The notes: generated by a model not told the origin, from the sequence alone. A DNA stretch of 64,000 nt from DATEDA01 sp035286595 (GCA_035286595.1 DATEDA010000069.1:17459-81458); one strand, 5' to 3'. Numbered from the stretch's first letter, positions 36,127 through 45,881 are shown. Numbers and translations are program-made.

Positions 36127-36930
36127 TTGAGAATCGCGATCGGGGTCGCTTACGACGGGCGGACCTGCGCCGGCTGGCAGTCGCAGCCCGGCGGTAACAC
36201 GATCCAGGACCGCCTCGAAGCCGCGCTCGCGGCGATCGCGAACGCGCCAGTGCGCGCCGCGGCGGCGGGACGGACCGACGCCGGCGTGCACGCGACCGGG
36301 CAGGTCGCCCACTTCGACACCGAGGCGGAGCGACCGGAGACCGCCTGGGTCCGCGGCGTCAACGCGCAGCTCCCGGAGGCGATCGCGGTGCAATGGGCCC
36401 GAGCGGTCGAGCCCGACTTCCATGCGCGCTACTCGGCGACGAGCCGCAGCTATGCCTACGTCCTGTACAACCATCCGGTCCGCCCGTCGGTCTTCGGCGG
36501 CCGGACCGGATGGTTCCACTTGCCGCTCGACGTCGACCGGATGCGCGCGGCCGCCGACGCGCTGGTCGGCGAGCACGACTTCAGCGCGTTCCGTTCCGCG
36601 GAGTGCCAGGCGAAGAGTCCGGTGCGCGTGCTCATGCGCGTGGCGGTCGAACGGCAGGGCGAGTACGTCGTCTTCAAGTTCACCGCCAACGCGTTCCTGC
36701 ATCACATGGTGCGGAACCTCGTCGGCTGCCTCGTCCAGACCGGGAAAGGCGCCCATCCGCCCGAGTGGGTCGCGGAAGTGCTCGGCGGTCGCGACCGCCG
36801 GCTCGCGGCGCCGACCTTCGGACCCGAAGGACTCTACCTCACGCGTGTGACGTACCCGGAACGCTGGAACCTGCCGCGGTTCGCGCCTATGCTCCCGCTC
36901 TTCTCCGAGCCGCACCCGGATTGCGCATGA
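36127..36930 (+). CDS. truA: tRNA pseudouridine(38-40) synthase
   Basis: 267 residues from TTG 36127, needed because the conserved start MRIAIGVAYDG has no ATG. The catalytic aspartate is Asp51 in GRTDAGVHATGQ. TruA modifies positions 38-40 of many tRNAs. Its stop overlaps the trpF ATG as ATGA (36927-36930). The location between fimV and trpF is common in betaproteobacteria. Confidence 0.97.
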   Translation: MRIAIGVAYDGRTCAGWQSQPGGNTIQDRLEAALAAIANAPVRAAAAGRTDAGVHATGQVAHFDTEAERPETAWVRGVNAQLPEAIAVQWARAVEPDFHARYSATSRSYAYVLYNHPVRPSVFGGRTGWFHLPLDVDRMRAAADALVGEHDFSAFRSAECQAKSPVRVLMRVAVERQGEYVVFKFTANAFLHHMVRNLVGCLVQTGKGAHPPEWVAEVLGGRDRRLAAPTFGPEGLYLTRVTYPERWNLPRFAPMLPLFSEPHPDCA

Positions 36931-37550
36931 GGACGAGAGTCAAGATCTGCGGCATCACGTCGGTCGCCGACGGTCTGGCCGCGGCGCGGGCTGGCGCCGA
37001 CGCGATCGGGCTCATCTTCTATCCGCCGAGCCCACGCCTCGTCACGCTCGGGCGGGCGGCAGAAATCGCCGCCGGCCTGCCGCCCTTCGTCGCCCGCGTG
37101 GCGGTATTCGTGAACCCTTCTCCGGAGCACGTGGCCGAGGTGGTCGCCGCGTGCCGGCCGGGTCTCCTGCAGTTCCACGGCGAAGAGACCCCGATGTTCT
37201 GCCGGAGTTTCGGCATCCCGTACCTGCGGGCGGTGCGGGTGAGATCCGGGGTCGATTTGCTAGAATCCCTGGCTGCTTATGAGGATGCCGCGGGCTGGTT
37301 GCTCGACGCTTATCGTGACGACCTGTACGGCGGCACCGGCGAGGCCTTCGACTGGAACCTGATCCCGCAGCGCCTCGCCCGTCCGGTGATCCTTTCGGGG
37401 GGGCTCGATGCCGAGAACGTGGGTGAGGCGGTCCGCCGCGTGCGGCCGTGGGCGGTCGACGTCTCGAGCGGGGTCGAGTCGGCGAAGGGTATGAAGGACG
37501 GGCGGCTGATCGCCGCGTTCATCGCTGGAGTCCGCAATGCAGATGCATGA
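36927..37550 (+). CDS. trpF: phosphoribosylanthranilate isomerase
   Basis: 207 residues. The catalytic cysteine is in KICGITS at Cys8 and the general acid aspartate lies in LLDAYRDDLYGGTG. The phosphate-binding LSGGLDAENV and DVSSGVES motifs are present. It converts PRA to CdRP in tryptophan synthesis. It overlaps truA by 4 bases and trpB by 14 bases, so truA-trpF-trpB are translationally linked. trpC, trpD and trpE are not in the window. Confidence 0.97.
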   Translation: MRTRVKICGITSVADGLAAARAGADAIGLIFYPPSPRLVTLGRAAEIAAGLPPFVARVAVFVNPSPEHVAEVVAACRPGLLQFHGEETPMFCRSFGIPYLRAVRVRSGVDLLESLAAYEDAAGWLLDAYRDDLYGGTGEAFDWNLIPQRLARPVILSGGLDAENVGEAVRRVRPWAVDVSSGVESAKGMKDGRLIAAFIAGVRNADA

Positions 37551-38736
37551 TCTTCCGGACAGTCGCGGGCACTTCGGGCCCTACGGCGGCGTCTTCGTCG
37601 CCGAGACGCTCGTTCACGCGCTCGACGAGTTGCGCGCCGCCTACGAGCGCCACCGCAAGGATCCCGAGTTCGTCGCCGAGCTCCGCTACGACCTGAAGCA
37701 TTACGTCGGCCGCCCGAGCCCGGTATACCACGCCAAGCGCTGGTCGCAGCTGCTCGGCGGCGCGCAGGTGTTCCTCAAGCGCGAGGACCTGAACCACACC
37801 GGCGCGCACAAGATCAACAACACCGTCGGCCAGGCGCTGCTCGCGCGGCGCATGGGCAAACCGCGCGTGATCGCCGAGACCGGCGCCGGGATGCACGGCG
37901 TCGCGGCTGCCACCGTCGCCGCGCGTTACGACATGGAATGCGTGGTGTACATGGGGGCGGAGGACGTCAAGCGTCAGGCGGCGAACGTCTACCGGATGAA
38001 GGCCCTCGGCGCCACCGTCGTGCCGGTCGAGTCGGGCTCGAAAACGCTCAAGGATGCGCTGAACGAGGCGATGCGCGACTGGGTGACGAACGTCCACAAC
38101 ACGTTCTACATCATCGGCACCGTCGCCGGTCCGCATCCGTACCCGATGATGGTGCGCGACTTCCAGCGCGTGATCGGACGCGAGTGCCTCGAGCAGATGC
38201 CCGAGGTCGCCGGCCGCCAGCCCGATGCCGTCATCGCGTGCGTCGGCGGCGGGTCCAACGCGATCGGCATCTTCTACGACTACATTCCGCATGCGAACGT
38301 GCGCCTGATCGGCGTCGAGGCGGGCGGCTGCGGCCTCGCGACCGGCAAGCACGCGGCCTCGCTCAACGCCGGGAAGCCGGGCGTGCTCCACGGCAACCGC
38401 ACCTACCTGCTGCAGGACGAGCACGGCCAGATCATCGAGACGCACTCGATCTCGGCCGGGCTCGATTACCCGGGCGTCGGGCCCGAGCACGCGTGGCTGA
38501 AGGACTCGGGGCGCGCCGAGTACGTCACGATCGACGACGACGAGGCGCTGAAGGCGTTCCATGACTGCTGCCACTACGAGGGGATCATCCCCGCGCTCGA
38601 GTCGTGCCACGCGCTCGCCTACGCGGCCAAGATCGCGCCGACCATGGCGCGTGACCGGATCCTGCTGGTGAACCTGTCCGGGCGCGGCGACAAGGACATG
38701 CACACCGTCGCCGAGAGATCGGGAATCAAGCTCTAG
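37537..38736 (+). CDS. trpB: tryptophan synthase beta chain
   Basis: 399 residues. PLP is bound by Lys92 in HTGAHKINN, and the phosphate-binding loop GGGSNAIG is intact. It condenses indole with serine and forms the alpha2-beta2 complex with TrpA, next gene. GGAG at 37527-37530 sits 6 bases before ATG 37537 inside the 3' end of trpF, which favours this start over ATG 37543. Confidence 0.98.
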   Translation: MQMHDLPDSRGHFGPYGGVFVAETLVHALDELRAAYERHRKDPEFVAELRYDLKHYVGRPSPVYHAKRWSQLLGGAQVFLKREDLNHTGAHKINNTVGQALLARRMGKPRVIAETGAGMHGVAAATVAARYDMECVVYMGAEDVKRQAANVYRMKALGATVVPVESGSKTLKDALNEAMRDWVTNVHNTFYIIGTVAGPHPYPMMVRDFQRVIGRECLEQMPEVAGRQPDAVIACVGGGSNAIGIFYDYIPHANVRLIGVEAGGCGLATGKHAASLNAGKPGVLHGNRTYLLQDEHGQIIETHSISAGLDYPGVGPEHAWLKDSGRAEYVTIDDDEALKAFHDCCHYEGIIPALESCHALAYAAKIAPTMARDRILLVNLSGRGDKDMHTVAERSGIKL

Positions 38737-38744
38737 CTAGGCCG

Positions 38745-39572
38745 ATGTCCCGCATCTCGACCATCTTCGAGCACCTCGCGCGCGCCCGGCGCAAGGCCCT
38801 CATCCCGTTCATTACCGCGGGCGATCCGTCGCCGCCGGCGACGGTGCCGCTCATGCACGCGCTCGTGAAGGCCGGGGCCGATGTCATCGAGCTCGGCGTG
38901 CCGTTCTCCGACCCGATGGCCGACGGGCCGGTGATCCAGCGCTCGAGCGAGCGCGCCCTGAGGCACGGAATCAGCCTGGAGACGGTGCTTGGCTACGCCA
39001 CGGAGTTCCGGAAGCGCGACGACGCGACCGGCATCGTGCTCTTCGGCTATGCGAATCCGATCGAGGCGATGGGCGTCGAGCGGTTCGTCGAGCGCTCGCG
39101 CGCGGCGGGAGTCGACGGCGTTTTGGTCGTGGACTACCCGCCGGAGGAGTGCGGCCCGTTCGCGGAGTTGGTGAAGAAGAATGGAATGGATCTCATTTTC
39201 CTTCTCGCCCCCACCTCCACCGAATCGCGCATCGAGCGGATTGTCGGCCTGGCGAGCGGCTACATCTACTACGTCTCCCTGCGCGGGGTCACCGGCGCGT
39301 CGCACCTCGACGTTGCCGACGTCGCGGCCAGGCTCGCCGCGATCCGCCGCAAGACCTCGCTTCCGGTCGGCGTCGGTTTCGGGATTCGCGACGGCGAGAC
39401 CGCGCGCGCGGTCGGTGCGGTGGCCGACGCGGTGGTGATCGGCAGCCGTCTGATTCAGGAGATGGAGGAAGCGCCGCCCGGCGCAGCGATCGAGCGCGCG
39501 GGCGCGTTCCTCGCCGGGATCCGTCGGGCGCTCGACGGCGCGGCGCAGGTTGCGGCGAGGGTAGTCCAATGA
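38745..39572 (+). CDS. trpA: tryptophan synthase alpha chain
   Basis: 275 residues. The catalytic Glu49 and Asp60 are in ELGVPFSDPMADGP, and the phosphate-binding GFGIRDGE and VVIGSRL segments follow. It cleaves indole-3-glycerol phosphate and channels indole to TrpB. The last six residues, AARVVQ, and the stop are encoded by sequence nearly identical to the tail of the coding repeat at 8677-8742, so the end of trpA seems to have been replaced by the repeat. The TGA overlaps the start of the next tiny ORF. Confidence 0.97.
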   Translation: MSRISTIFEHLARARRKALIPFITAGDPSPPATVPLMHALVKAGADVIELGVPFSDPMADGPVIQRSSERALRHGISLETVLGYATEFRKRDDATGIVLFGYANPIEAMGVERFVERSRAAGVDGVLVVDYPPEECGPFAELVKKNGMDLIFLLAPTSTESRIERIVGLASGYIYYVSLRGVTGASHLDVADVAARLAAIRRKTSLPVGVGFGIRDGETARAVGAVADAVVIGSRLIQEMEEAPPGAAIERAGAFLAGIRRALDGAAQVAARVVQ

Positions 39573-39627
39573 GCCCGCCGGGCCGCCCCAAGGGCGAATC
39601 CCGAGCGCGTAGCGCGAGGGCAGTCGA

Positions 39628-39631
<4 letters not shown>
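39553..39631 (+). repeat. dispersed coding repeat, single copy plus tail in trpA
   Basis: Sequence from GCGAGGGTAGTCCAATGAG (39554-39572, inside the end of trpA) to the accD start corresponds to one full unit plus the tail of another. The first 20 bases, ATGAGCCCGCCGGGCCGCCC, are identical to the copy at 8680 on the minus strand. The second tail reads GCGAGGGCAGTCGAATGAG, two substitutions from the consensus. Confidence 0.85.
39569..39631 (+). CDS. tiny repeat ORF C (20 aa) between trpA and accD
   Basis: Frame ATG 39569 to TGA 39631 encoding MSPPGRPKGESRARSARAVE. Its start overlaps the trpA stop and its stop overlaps the accD ATG, both as ATGA. GAGGG lies 8 bases before accD. It is the same repeat as ORFs A and B near rsgA. 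Translation would keep ribosomes coupled from trpA to accD; a role for the peptide itself is unknown. Confidence 0.5.
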
Positions 39632-40491
<860 letters not shown>

Positions 40492-40518
40492 GAACGCACC
40501 GGTTCTCCGCGTCGGCTG

Positions 40519-41796
40519 ATGGACCTCGCCGGCTGGCTCGCGTACATCGAGCGGCAGCACCCGCAGGCGATCGCGCTCGGGCTCGACCGGGTGCGGGCGG
40601 TGCTCGACCGGCTCGCGACCCCGAAGCCCTGCCCGATCCTCACCGTGGGCGGCACCAACGGCAAGGGATCGACCTGCGCCGTGATCGAGTCGATCCTGCT
40701 CGCCGCCGGCTACCGCGTGGGCTGCTACACCTCGCCGCATCTCCTGCGCTACAACGAGCGGGTGCGGGTGAACGGCCGCGAGGCCGACGACGCCGCGCTC
40801 GCTGCGGCGTTCCAGGAGATCGACGCCGCCCGTGGCGGCACCGCGTTGACGTACTTCGAGTTCGGCACGCTCGCGGCATGGCTTATCTTCGCGCGCGCGA
40901 AACCCGACGCGCTGGTGCTCGAGATCGGACTCGGCGGCCGGCTCGATGCGGTGAACGCGTTCGAGCCCGACTGCGCGGTCCTCACCAGCGTCGCGCTCGA
41001 TCACCACGAGTACCTCGGCGATACGCGCGAGACGATCGGCTGGGAGAAGGCGCATATCTTCCGGCCCGCAACGCCCGCCGTTGTCGGTGATCCGACCCCG
41101 CCGCAGACCGTGCTCGACCACGCGCGCGAGATCGGGGCGAGCCTCCAGCTGATTGGCCGGGATTTCGGCTACCACGCCGAGCCTCGACAGTGGCGGTACT
41201 TCGGACCCGGCGGGGCGCGGTCGGGGCTCGCCTACCCCGCGCTGCGTGGGGCAAGACAGCTCGCGAACGCGGCCTGCGCCATCGCCGCGCTCGACAGCCT
41301 CCGCGAACGGCTGCCGTTGGGGGTGCAGGACATCCGCCGCGGGCTCGCCGCGATCGAACTCCCGGGGCGCTTCCAGGTCCTGCCCGGGCGCCCTACGGTC
41401 GTCCTGGACGTCGCTCACAACCCCGAGGCTGCGGCGGTGCTGGCGGAGAGCCTCGCCGGGATGGAGCGGTACCGGCGCACGCTCGCCGTCATCGGGATGC
41501 TGCGCGACAAGGACATCCCGGAAGTGTGCCGGGCATTGCGCGGCCGGATCGATCGCTGGTACGCCGCGACCCTCGACAACCCGCGCGGCGCCACCGCCGA
41601 GGAGGTCGAGCAGGGGATCGTCCGCAGCGGCGCCGGCGGCGAGGTCCGGCGCTTCGCGTCGCCTCGCGAAGCGCTCGCTGCGGCGCAGGAAGACGCCGGG
41701 GAAGGTGATAGAATCGTCGCGTTTGGTTCCTTCTACACCGTGGCGGAGGTGATGGCCGCGCGCGCCGCGACACCGCGGAGCCCAGATGCGAGGTAA
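40519..41796 (+). CDS. folC: bifunctional folylpolyglutamate/dihydrofolate synthase
   Basis: 425 residues of the Mur ligase fold. The P-loop is GGTNGKGSTCA, the second signature LEIGLGGRLDAVNAF follows, and the C-terminal DVAHNPEAA segment is present. It adds glutamates to folates and makes dihydrofolate from dihydropteroate. It overlaps the SPOR gene by 11 bases. Confidence 0.97.
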   Translation: MDLAGWLAYIERQHPQAIALGLDRVRAVLDRLATPKPCPILTVGGTNGKGSTCAVIESILLAAGYRVGCYTSPHLLRYNERVRVNGREADDAALAAAFQEIDAARGGTALTYFEFGTLAAWLIFARAKPDALVLEIGLGGRLDAVNAFEPDCAVLTSVALDHHEYLGDTRETIGWEKAHIFRPATPAVVGDPTPPQTVLDHAREIGASLQLIGRDFGYHAEPRQWRYFGPGGARSGLAYPALRGARQLANAACAIAALDSLRERLPLGVQDIRRGLAAIELPGRFQVLPGRPTVVLDVAHNPEAAAVLAESLAGMERYRRTLAVIGMLRDKDIPEVCRALRGRIDRWYAATLDNPRGATAEEVEQGIVRSGAGGEVRRFASPREALAAAQEDAGEGDRIVAFGSFYTVAEVMAARAATPRSPDAR

Positions 41797-42445
41797 CGAC
41801 GAGGCGCTCGAGCTGCGACGACGGGCGCGGCGGCGCCTCATCGGTGCGATCGCGGTAGTGCTGGCACTGGTGCTCATCCCGCCCTGGGTGATGGATCTCG
41901 AGCCCAAGCCGGTCGTCACCAACCTCACGGTCGAAATCCCCAAGCAGCAACCGGGCGGGCTGAAGCTTCCGACGGCGCCCGCGGGAGCGCCGGCGAAGGC
42001 GCCCGATGCCGCCGCTGCGTCTGGCGCGCGGACCGCGGCGAGCGAGGCAATCCCGCGACCCCCGGACGTCAAGCCCGAATCGGGCCTCCCGGGTGAGCGG
42101 CCGAATGCAGCGACGCCGGCGCCGAAAGCGGCGGCGGTGGCCCGGGCGGCGCCGAGCGATGCCGCCCACAAGGAGGCCGAAGCGAAGCGGGCCGAGGCCA
42201 TCCTCAACGCCGATGCCTTCGTCGTGCCGCTGGGCGCGTTCGCCAACCGGGAGAACGTGAAGCAGCTGGAGGCGAAGCTCTCCAAGGCCGGCGTCAAGTA
42301 CTTCACCGAGACCGTCAGCACAGCCGGTGGAGAGCAGACCCGGGTGCGGGCCGGACCCTTCCCGACCAAGGACGCGGCGGAGGGGGCCCGGGAGCGGCTC
42401 AAGACCCTGGGCCTGAGCCCGGGGGCGGTGGTCGAGCGGCAATGA
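41786..42445 (+). CDS. SPOR-domain membrane protein (DedD-like)
   Basis: 219 residues: a basic cytoplasmic N-terminus (LRRRARRRL), one membrane helix (about 20-37), a Pro/Ala-rich linker and a C-terminal SPOR domain (about 145-219, VVPLGAFANRENVKQLEAKL). SPOR domains bind denuded glycan strands at the division septum. The position between folC and cvpA is that of dedD in many proteobacteria. Its stop overlaps the cvpA start (ATGA at 42442-42445). Confidence 0.9.
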   Translation: MRGNDEALELRRRARRRLIGAIAVVLALVLIPPWVMDLEPKPVVTNLTVEIPKQQPGGLKLPTAPAGAPAKAPDAAAASGARTAASEAIPRPPDVKPESGLPGERPNAATPAPKAAAVARAAPSDAAHKEAEAKRAEAILNADAFVVPLGAFANRENVKQLEAKLSKAGVKYFTETVSTAGGEQTRVRAGPFPTKDAAEGARERLKTLGLSPGAVVERQ

Positions 42446-42936
42446 CCGGGTTCGACTACGGTGTGCTGGCCGTGCTCGGGCTCTCGGCGGTGATCGGCAT
42501 CTGGCGCGGGCTCCTGCGCGAAGTGTTCGCGCTCGCCGCGTGGATCGCCGCGACCCTGGCCGCGATGCTTTTCGCCGGCGAGGTCGCGGCCATGCTGCCA
42601 GCGAGCTTCGCGACGCCGCTGGCGCGCGCGGTCATCGCCGTGATCGTGCTGTTCCTCGCCGTGCTGATGGCGGTCAGTCTCGGGGGGGTGTTCGCGTCGC
42701 GGCTCGCGCGGGCCGTGGGCTTGAGCTTTGCCGACCGGACGCTGGGCGCGGTCTTCGGAATTGCCCGCGGCGCCCTCATCTTGGTCGTGCTGGTGCTGGC
42801 GGCCGGGCTGACGGCGCTGCCGAAGGAGCCGTTCTGGCGCGAGGCGAAGCTCTCCGCGCCACTCGAGACGGCGGCGATCGCCGTGAAACCGTACCTGCCC
42901 CGGGCGGTGGCCGACCGAGTGCGATACGAGCGCTGA
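42442..42936 (+). CDS. cvpA: CvpA-family membrane protein
   Basis: 164 residues with four membrane helices and the start FDYGVLAVLGLSAVIGIWRG typical of CvpA. The family was named for colicin V production and affects envelope integrity and purine-linked phenotypes. It is coupled to the SPOR gene and precedes purF by 33 bases, the conserved cvpA-purF pair. Confidence 0.93.
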   Translation: MTGFDYGVLAVLGLSAVIGIWRGLLREVFALAAWIAATLAAMLFAGEVAAMLPASFATPLARAVIAVIVLFLAVLMAVSLGGVFASRLARAVGLSFADRTLGAVFGIARGALILVVLVLAAGLTALPKEPFWREAKLSAPLETAAIAVKPYLPRAVADRVRYER

Positions 42937-42969
42937 CGGGGCGCGCGAAATGATGCGAGGAGCAAGGCG

Positions 42970-44484
42970 ATGTGCGGGATCATCGGCATAGGCGCGAAGA
43001 CCCCGGTCAACCAACTGCTCTACGACGGGTTGCTGCTCCTGCAGCACCGCGGGCAGGACGCCGCCGGCATCGTTACCGCCGAGGGCGCGAAGTTCCACAT
43101 GTACAAGGGCCCCGGGTACGTGCGCGACGTGTTCCGGACGCGGGACATGCGCGCCCTCTCCGGCCACGTCGGCATCGCGCACTGCCGCTACCCGACGGCG
43201 GGTTCGGCGTTCGCGAGCGGCGAGGCGCAGCCGTTCTACGTGAACTCGCCGTTCGGCATCGTGCTCGCGCACAACGGCAACCTGACGAACGCCGGTCAGC
43301 TGAAGCTGGAGATGTTCCGGACCGACCTCCGGCACATCAACACCAACTCCGACTCGGAGGTCCTGCTGAACGTGCTGGCGCACGAGCTCGAGCGCGCGGC
43401 GACCGGCCCGAAGGTCGATCCCGAGACGGTCTTCGCCGCCGTCGCGAACGTTCACCGCCGCTGCCGCGGGGCCTATGCGGTGGTCGCGATGATCGCCGGT
43501 TGCGGGCTGCTCGCGTTCCGCGATCCGTTCGGGATCCGGCCACTCGTGATCGGCAAGCGCGAGTCGAGCCGGGGAACCGAGTGGGCCATCGCTTCCGAGA
43601 GCGTGGCGCTCGACACTCCCGAGTTCAAGGTGGTGCGCGACGTCGCGCCCGGCGAGGCGATCCTGATCGACGAGGACTGCGCTTTCCACAGCCGCCAGTG
43701 CGCGGCCCGACCCGCGCTTTCGCCGTGCATCTTCGAGTACGTCTACCTCGCCCGGCCCGACTCCCTGATGGACGGGGTGTCGGTCTACGAGGCGCGGCTC
43801 CACATGGGCGAGCACCTGGCGGCGAAGATCGCGCGCCAGTACCGGCATCTCGACGTGGACGTCGTCATTCCGGTCCCTGACACGAGCCGCCCGGCCGCGC
43901 TGCAGCTCGCGACGCGGCTCGGGCTCACCTACCGTGAGGGCTTCGTCAAGAACCGCTACGTCGGCCGCACGTTCATCATGCCCGGACAGACGATCCGCAA
44001 GCGATCGGTGCACCAGAAGCTGAACGCGATCGCGCTCGAGTTCAAGGGAAAGAACGTGCTGATCGTCGACGATTCGATCGTGCGCGGGACGACCAGCCGC
44101 GAGATCGTCCAGATGGCGCGCGAGGCCGGGGCCAACAAGGTGTTCTTCGCCTCGTCGGCGCCGCCGGTGCGATTCCCCAACGTCTACGGCATCGACATGC
44201 CGACCCGGAGCGAGCTCATCGCGACCGGGCGCACCGACGACGAGATCGCCAGGCACATCGGCGCCGACGCCGTGATCTACCAGGATCTCGAGGCGCTCAA
44301 GGCCGCGGTGCGCGAGGCGAATCCACGGCTCGAGCGCTTCGAGGCCTCGTGCTTCGACGGCCACTACGTCACCGGCGACGTGACGAGCGAGTACCTCGCC
44401 GAAGTCGAGCAGCGGCGGGACGACAAGCGCCAGGAACGCCCCGACGAGATCGAGGCCGGCGAGGCCGATCTCAACCTCGCCTGA
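42970..44484 (+). CDS. purF: amidophosphoribosyltransferase
   Basis: 504 residues. The N-terminal nucleophile Cys2 in MCGIIGI begins the glutaminase domain, and the PRPP-binding loop VLIVDDSIVRGTTS is in the second half. It starts de novo purine synthesis. GAGGAG at about 42957-42962 is a good ribosome-binding site. After it there are 213 bases before metZ holding a promoter, riboswitch and terminator. Confidence 0.98.
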   Translation: MCGIIGIGAKTPVNQLLYDGLLLLQHRGQDAAGIVTAEGAKFHMYKGPGYVRDVFRTRDMRALSGHVGIAHCRYPTAGSAFASGEAQPFYVNSPFGIVLAHNGNLTNAGQLKLEMFRTDLRHINTNSDSEVLLNVLAHELERAATGPKVDPETVFAAVANVHRRCRGAYAVVAMIAGCGLLAFRDPFGIRPLVIGKRESSRGTEWAIASESVALDTPEFKVVRDVAPGEAILIDEDCAFHSRQCAARPALSPCIFEYVYLARPDSLMDGVSVYEARLHMGEHLAAKIARQYRHLDVDVVIPVPDTSRPAALQLATRLGLTYREGFVKNRYVGRTFIMPGQTIRKRSVHQKLNAIALEFKGKNVLIVDDSIVRGTTSREIVQMAREAGANKVFFASSAPPVRFPNVYGIDMPTRSELIATGRTDDEIARHIGADAVIYQDLEALKAAVREANPRLERFEASCFDGHYVTGDVTSEYLAEVEQRRDDKRQERPDEIEAGEADLNLA

Positions 44485-44531
44485 AGGGACGGCCGGTCCG
44501 CCGCCGCTCACCGGGGGCGCCGGGTCCCCGT

Positions 44532-44560
44532 TTGACAGCAGCGCCCTCGGCGGGTACCTT
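44532..44560 (+). promoter_or_regulatory. sigma-70 promoter of metZ
   Basis: A perfect -35 hexamer TTGACA (44532-44537), a 17-base spacer, and TACCTT (44555-44560) as -10. A start near 44567 would place the riboswitch at the very beginning of the transcript, which supports the assignment. Confidence 0.72.
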
Positions 44561-44568
44561 CACACCCA

Positions 44569-44636
44569 GCGCCGATTTGATGCACAGCTTGCGGGCGCCG
44601 CCGGCCGAGGGCCGGCGAACAAATCCGGCTAAAGCG
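44569..44636 (+). ncRNA. SAM-II-like (SAM-alpha) riboswitch upstream of metZ
   Basis: Stem P1 pairs GCGCC (44569-44573) with GGCGC (44594-44598). The loop contains GATTTG (44574-44579), fully complementary to CAAATC (44620-44625), giving the pseudoknot, and is followed by CGGCTAAAGCG (44626-44636), matching the conserved GCUAAA element. CTTGC at 44588-44592 also matches the family. An extra perfect 8-bp hairpin (44599-44617) is inserted between P1 and the pseudoknot strand. SAM-II binds S-adenosylmethionine and lowers expression of methionine genes, consistent with metZ downstream. Confidence 0.8.
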
Positions 44637-44641
44637 TGGGC

Positions 44642-44685
44642 AACCCGCCTTGAGCTGCGCAAGCTAAGGCGGGTTTTCGTTTTCT
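44642..44685 (+). terminator. intrinsic terminator in the metZ leader
   Basis: Stem AACCCGCCTT (44642-44651) with AAGGCGGGTT (44666-44675), extended inside by AGCT/AGCT with one bulged G, then TTTTCGTTTTCTC. It ends 12-20 bases before the metZ ATG, so it must be bypassed for metZ expression and is probably the expression platform of the riboswitch. Confidence 0.8.
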
Positions 44686-44697
44686 CGGGCCTTGACC

Positions 44698-45873
44698 ATG
44701 GACGACCATTTCGATCTGGACACCCGCGCGGTGCGCGCCGGGACCCATCGCAGCCAGTTCAACGAGCACTCCGAGGCGCTCTATCTCACCTCGAGCTTCG
44801 TCTTCGAGAACGCGGCGCAGGCCGCGGCGCGCTTCGCGAACGAGGAACCGGGCTACGTCTACTCGCGGTTCAGCAACCCGACGGTGACGAGCTTCCAGGA
44901 GCGGCTCGCCGCGCTCGAGGGCGCTGAAAGCTGCGTGGCGACTGCCTCCGGCATGTCGGCGATCCTCGCGACCGTGATGGGGCTGATGAAGGGGGGCGAG
45001 CACATCGTCTCGTCGCCGAGCATCTTCGGCGCGACCGTGCAGCTCTTCACCACCGTGCTCGCGAAGTTCGGGGTGGAAACCAGCTTCGTCGAGAGCGTCG
45101 ACCCGCGCGCCTGGCAGCGGGTGGTGCGGCCGACGACGCGGCTGCTGTTCCTCGAGACGCCCTCCAACCCGATCACCGAGGTGGCGGACATTCCGGCGCT
45201 CGCCGCGGTCGCGAAGCGCGCCGGCGCGCTGCTCGCGGTCGACAACTGTTTCTGCACGCCCGCGCTGCAGCTGCCGCTTGCGCTGGGCGCCGACCTCGTG
45301 ATCCATTCCGCGACCAAGTATCTCGATGGGCAGGGCCGGGTGCTCGGCGGCGCGGTTCTCGGCCGGCGCGAGCTCATCATGGATGGCGTGTTCGGGTTTC
45401 TGCGCACCGCGGGTCCGAGCCTCTCGCCGTTCAATGCCTGGGTGCTGTTGAAGGGGTTGGAGACGCTGCGCATCCGGATGGAGGCGCAGTCGACCGCCGC
45501 GTGGGAGCTCGCGCGCTGGCTGGAGGGGCACCCGCGGGTCGAGCGCGTGTACTACCCGTGGCTCGAGTCCCACCCGCAGCACGCGCTCGCGAAGCGCCAG
45601 CAGCGCAGCGGTGGCGCGATCGTGTCGTTCGACGTGCGGGGCGGCAAGGCGATGGCCTGGCGGATCGTCGACGCGACCCGGCTGATCTCGATCACCGCGA
45701 ACCTCGGCGACACGAAGACGACGATCACGCATCCGGCCTCGACCACGCACGGACGCATCAGCGCGGAGGCCCGGAAGGCGGCGGGGATCGGGGACGGCCT
45801 TCTCCGGGTCGCCGTCGGCCTCGAGTCGGTGGCGGACGTGAAGGCCGATCTGGCGCGCGGGCTGGACGCTTAG
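44698..45873 (+). CDS. metZ: O-succinylhomoserine sulfhydrylase
   Basis: 391 residues of the Cys/Met metabolism PLP family. The PLP lysine is Lys207 in HSATKYLDGQGR. Segments such as YVYSRFSNPTV and the length match MetZ rather than MetB or MetC. It makes homocysteine from O-succinylhomoserine and sulfide. ATG 44698 is preferred over TTG 44692. Expression is probably controlled by the SAM-II-like element. It is convergent with lpxH, 8 bases apart. Confidence 0.93.
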   Translation: MDDHFDLDTRAVRAGTHRSQFNEHSEALYLTSSFVFENAAQAAARFANEEPGYVYSRFSNPTVTSFQERLAALEGAESCVATASGMSAILATVMGLMKGGEHIVSSPSIFGATVQLFTTVLAKFGVETSFVESVDPRAWQRVVRPTTRLLFLETPSNPITEVADIPALAAVAKRAGALLAVDNCFCTPALQLPLALGADLVIHSATKYLDGQGRVLGGAVLGRRELIMDGVFGFLRTAGPSLSPFNAWVLLKGLETLRIRMEAQSTAAWELARWLEGHPRVERVYYPWLESHPQHALAKRQQRSGGAIVSFDVRGGKAMAWRIVDATRLISITANLGDTKTTITHPASTTHGRISAEARKAAGIGDGLLRVAVGLESVADVKADLARGLDA

Positions 45874-45881
45874 CCCAGGGG

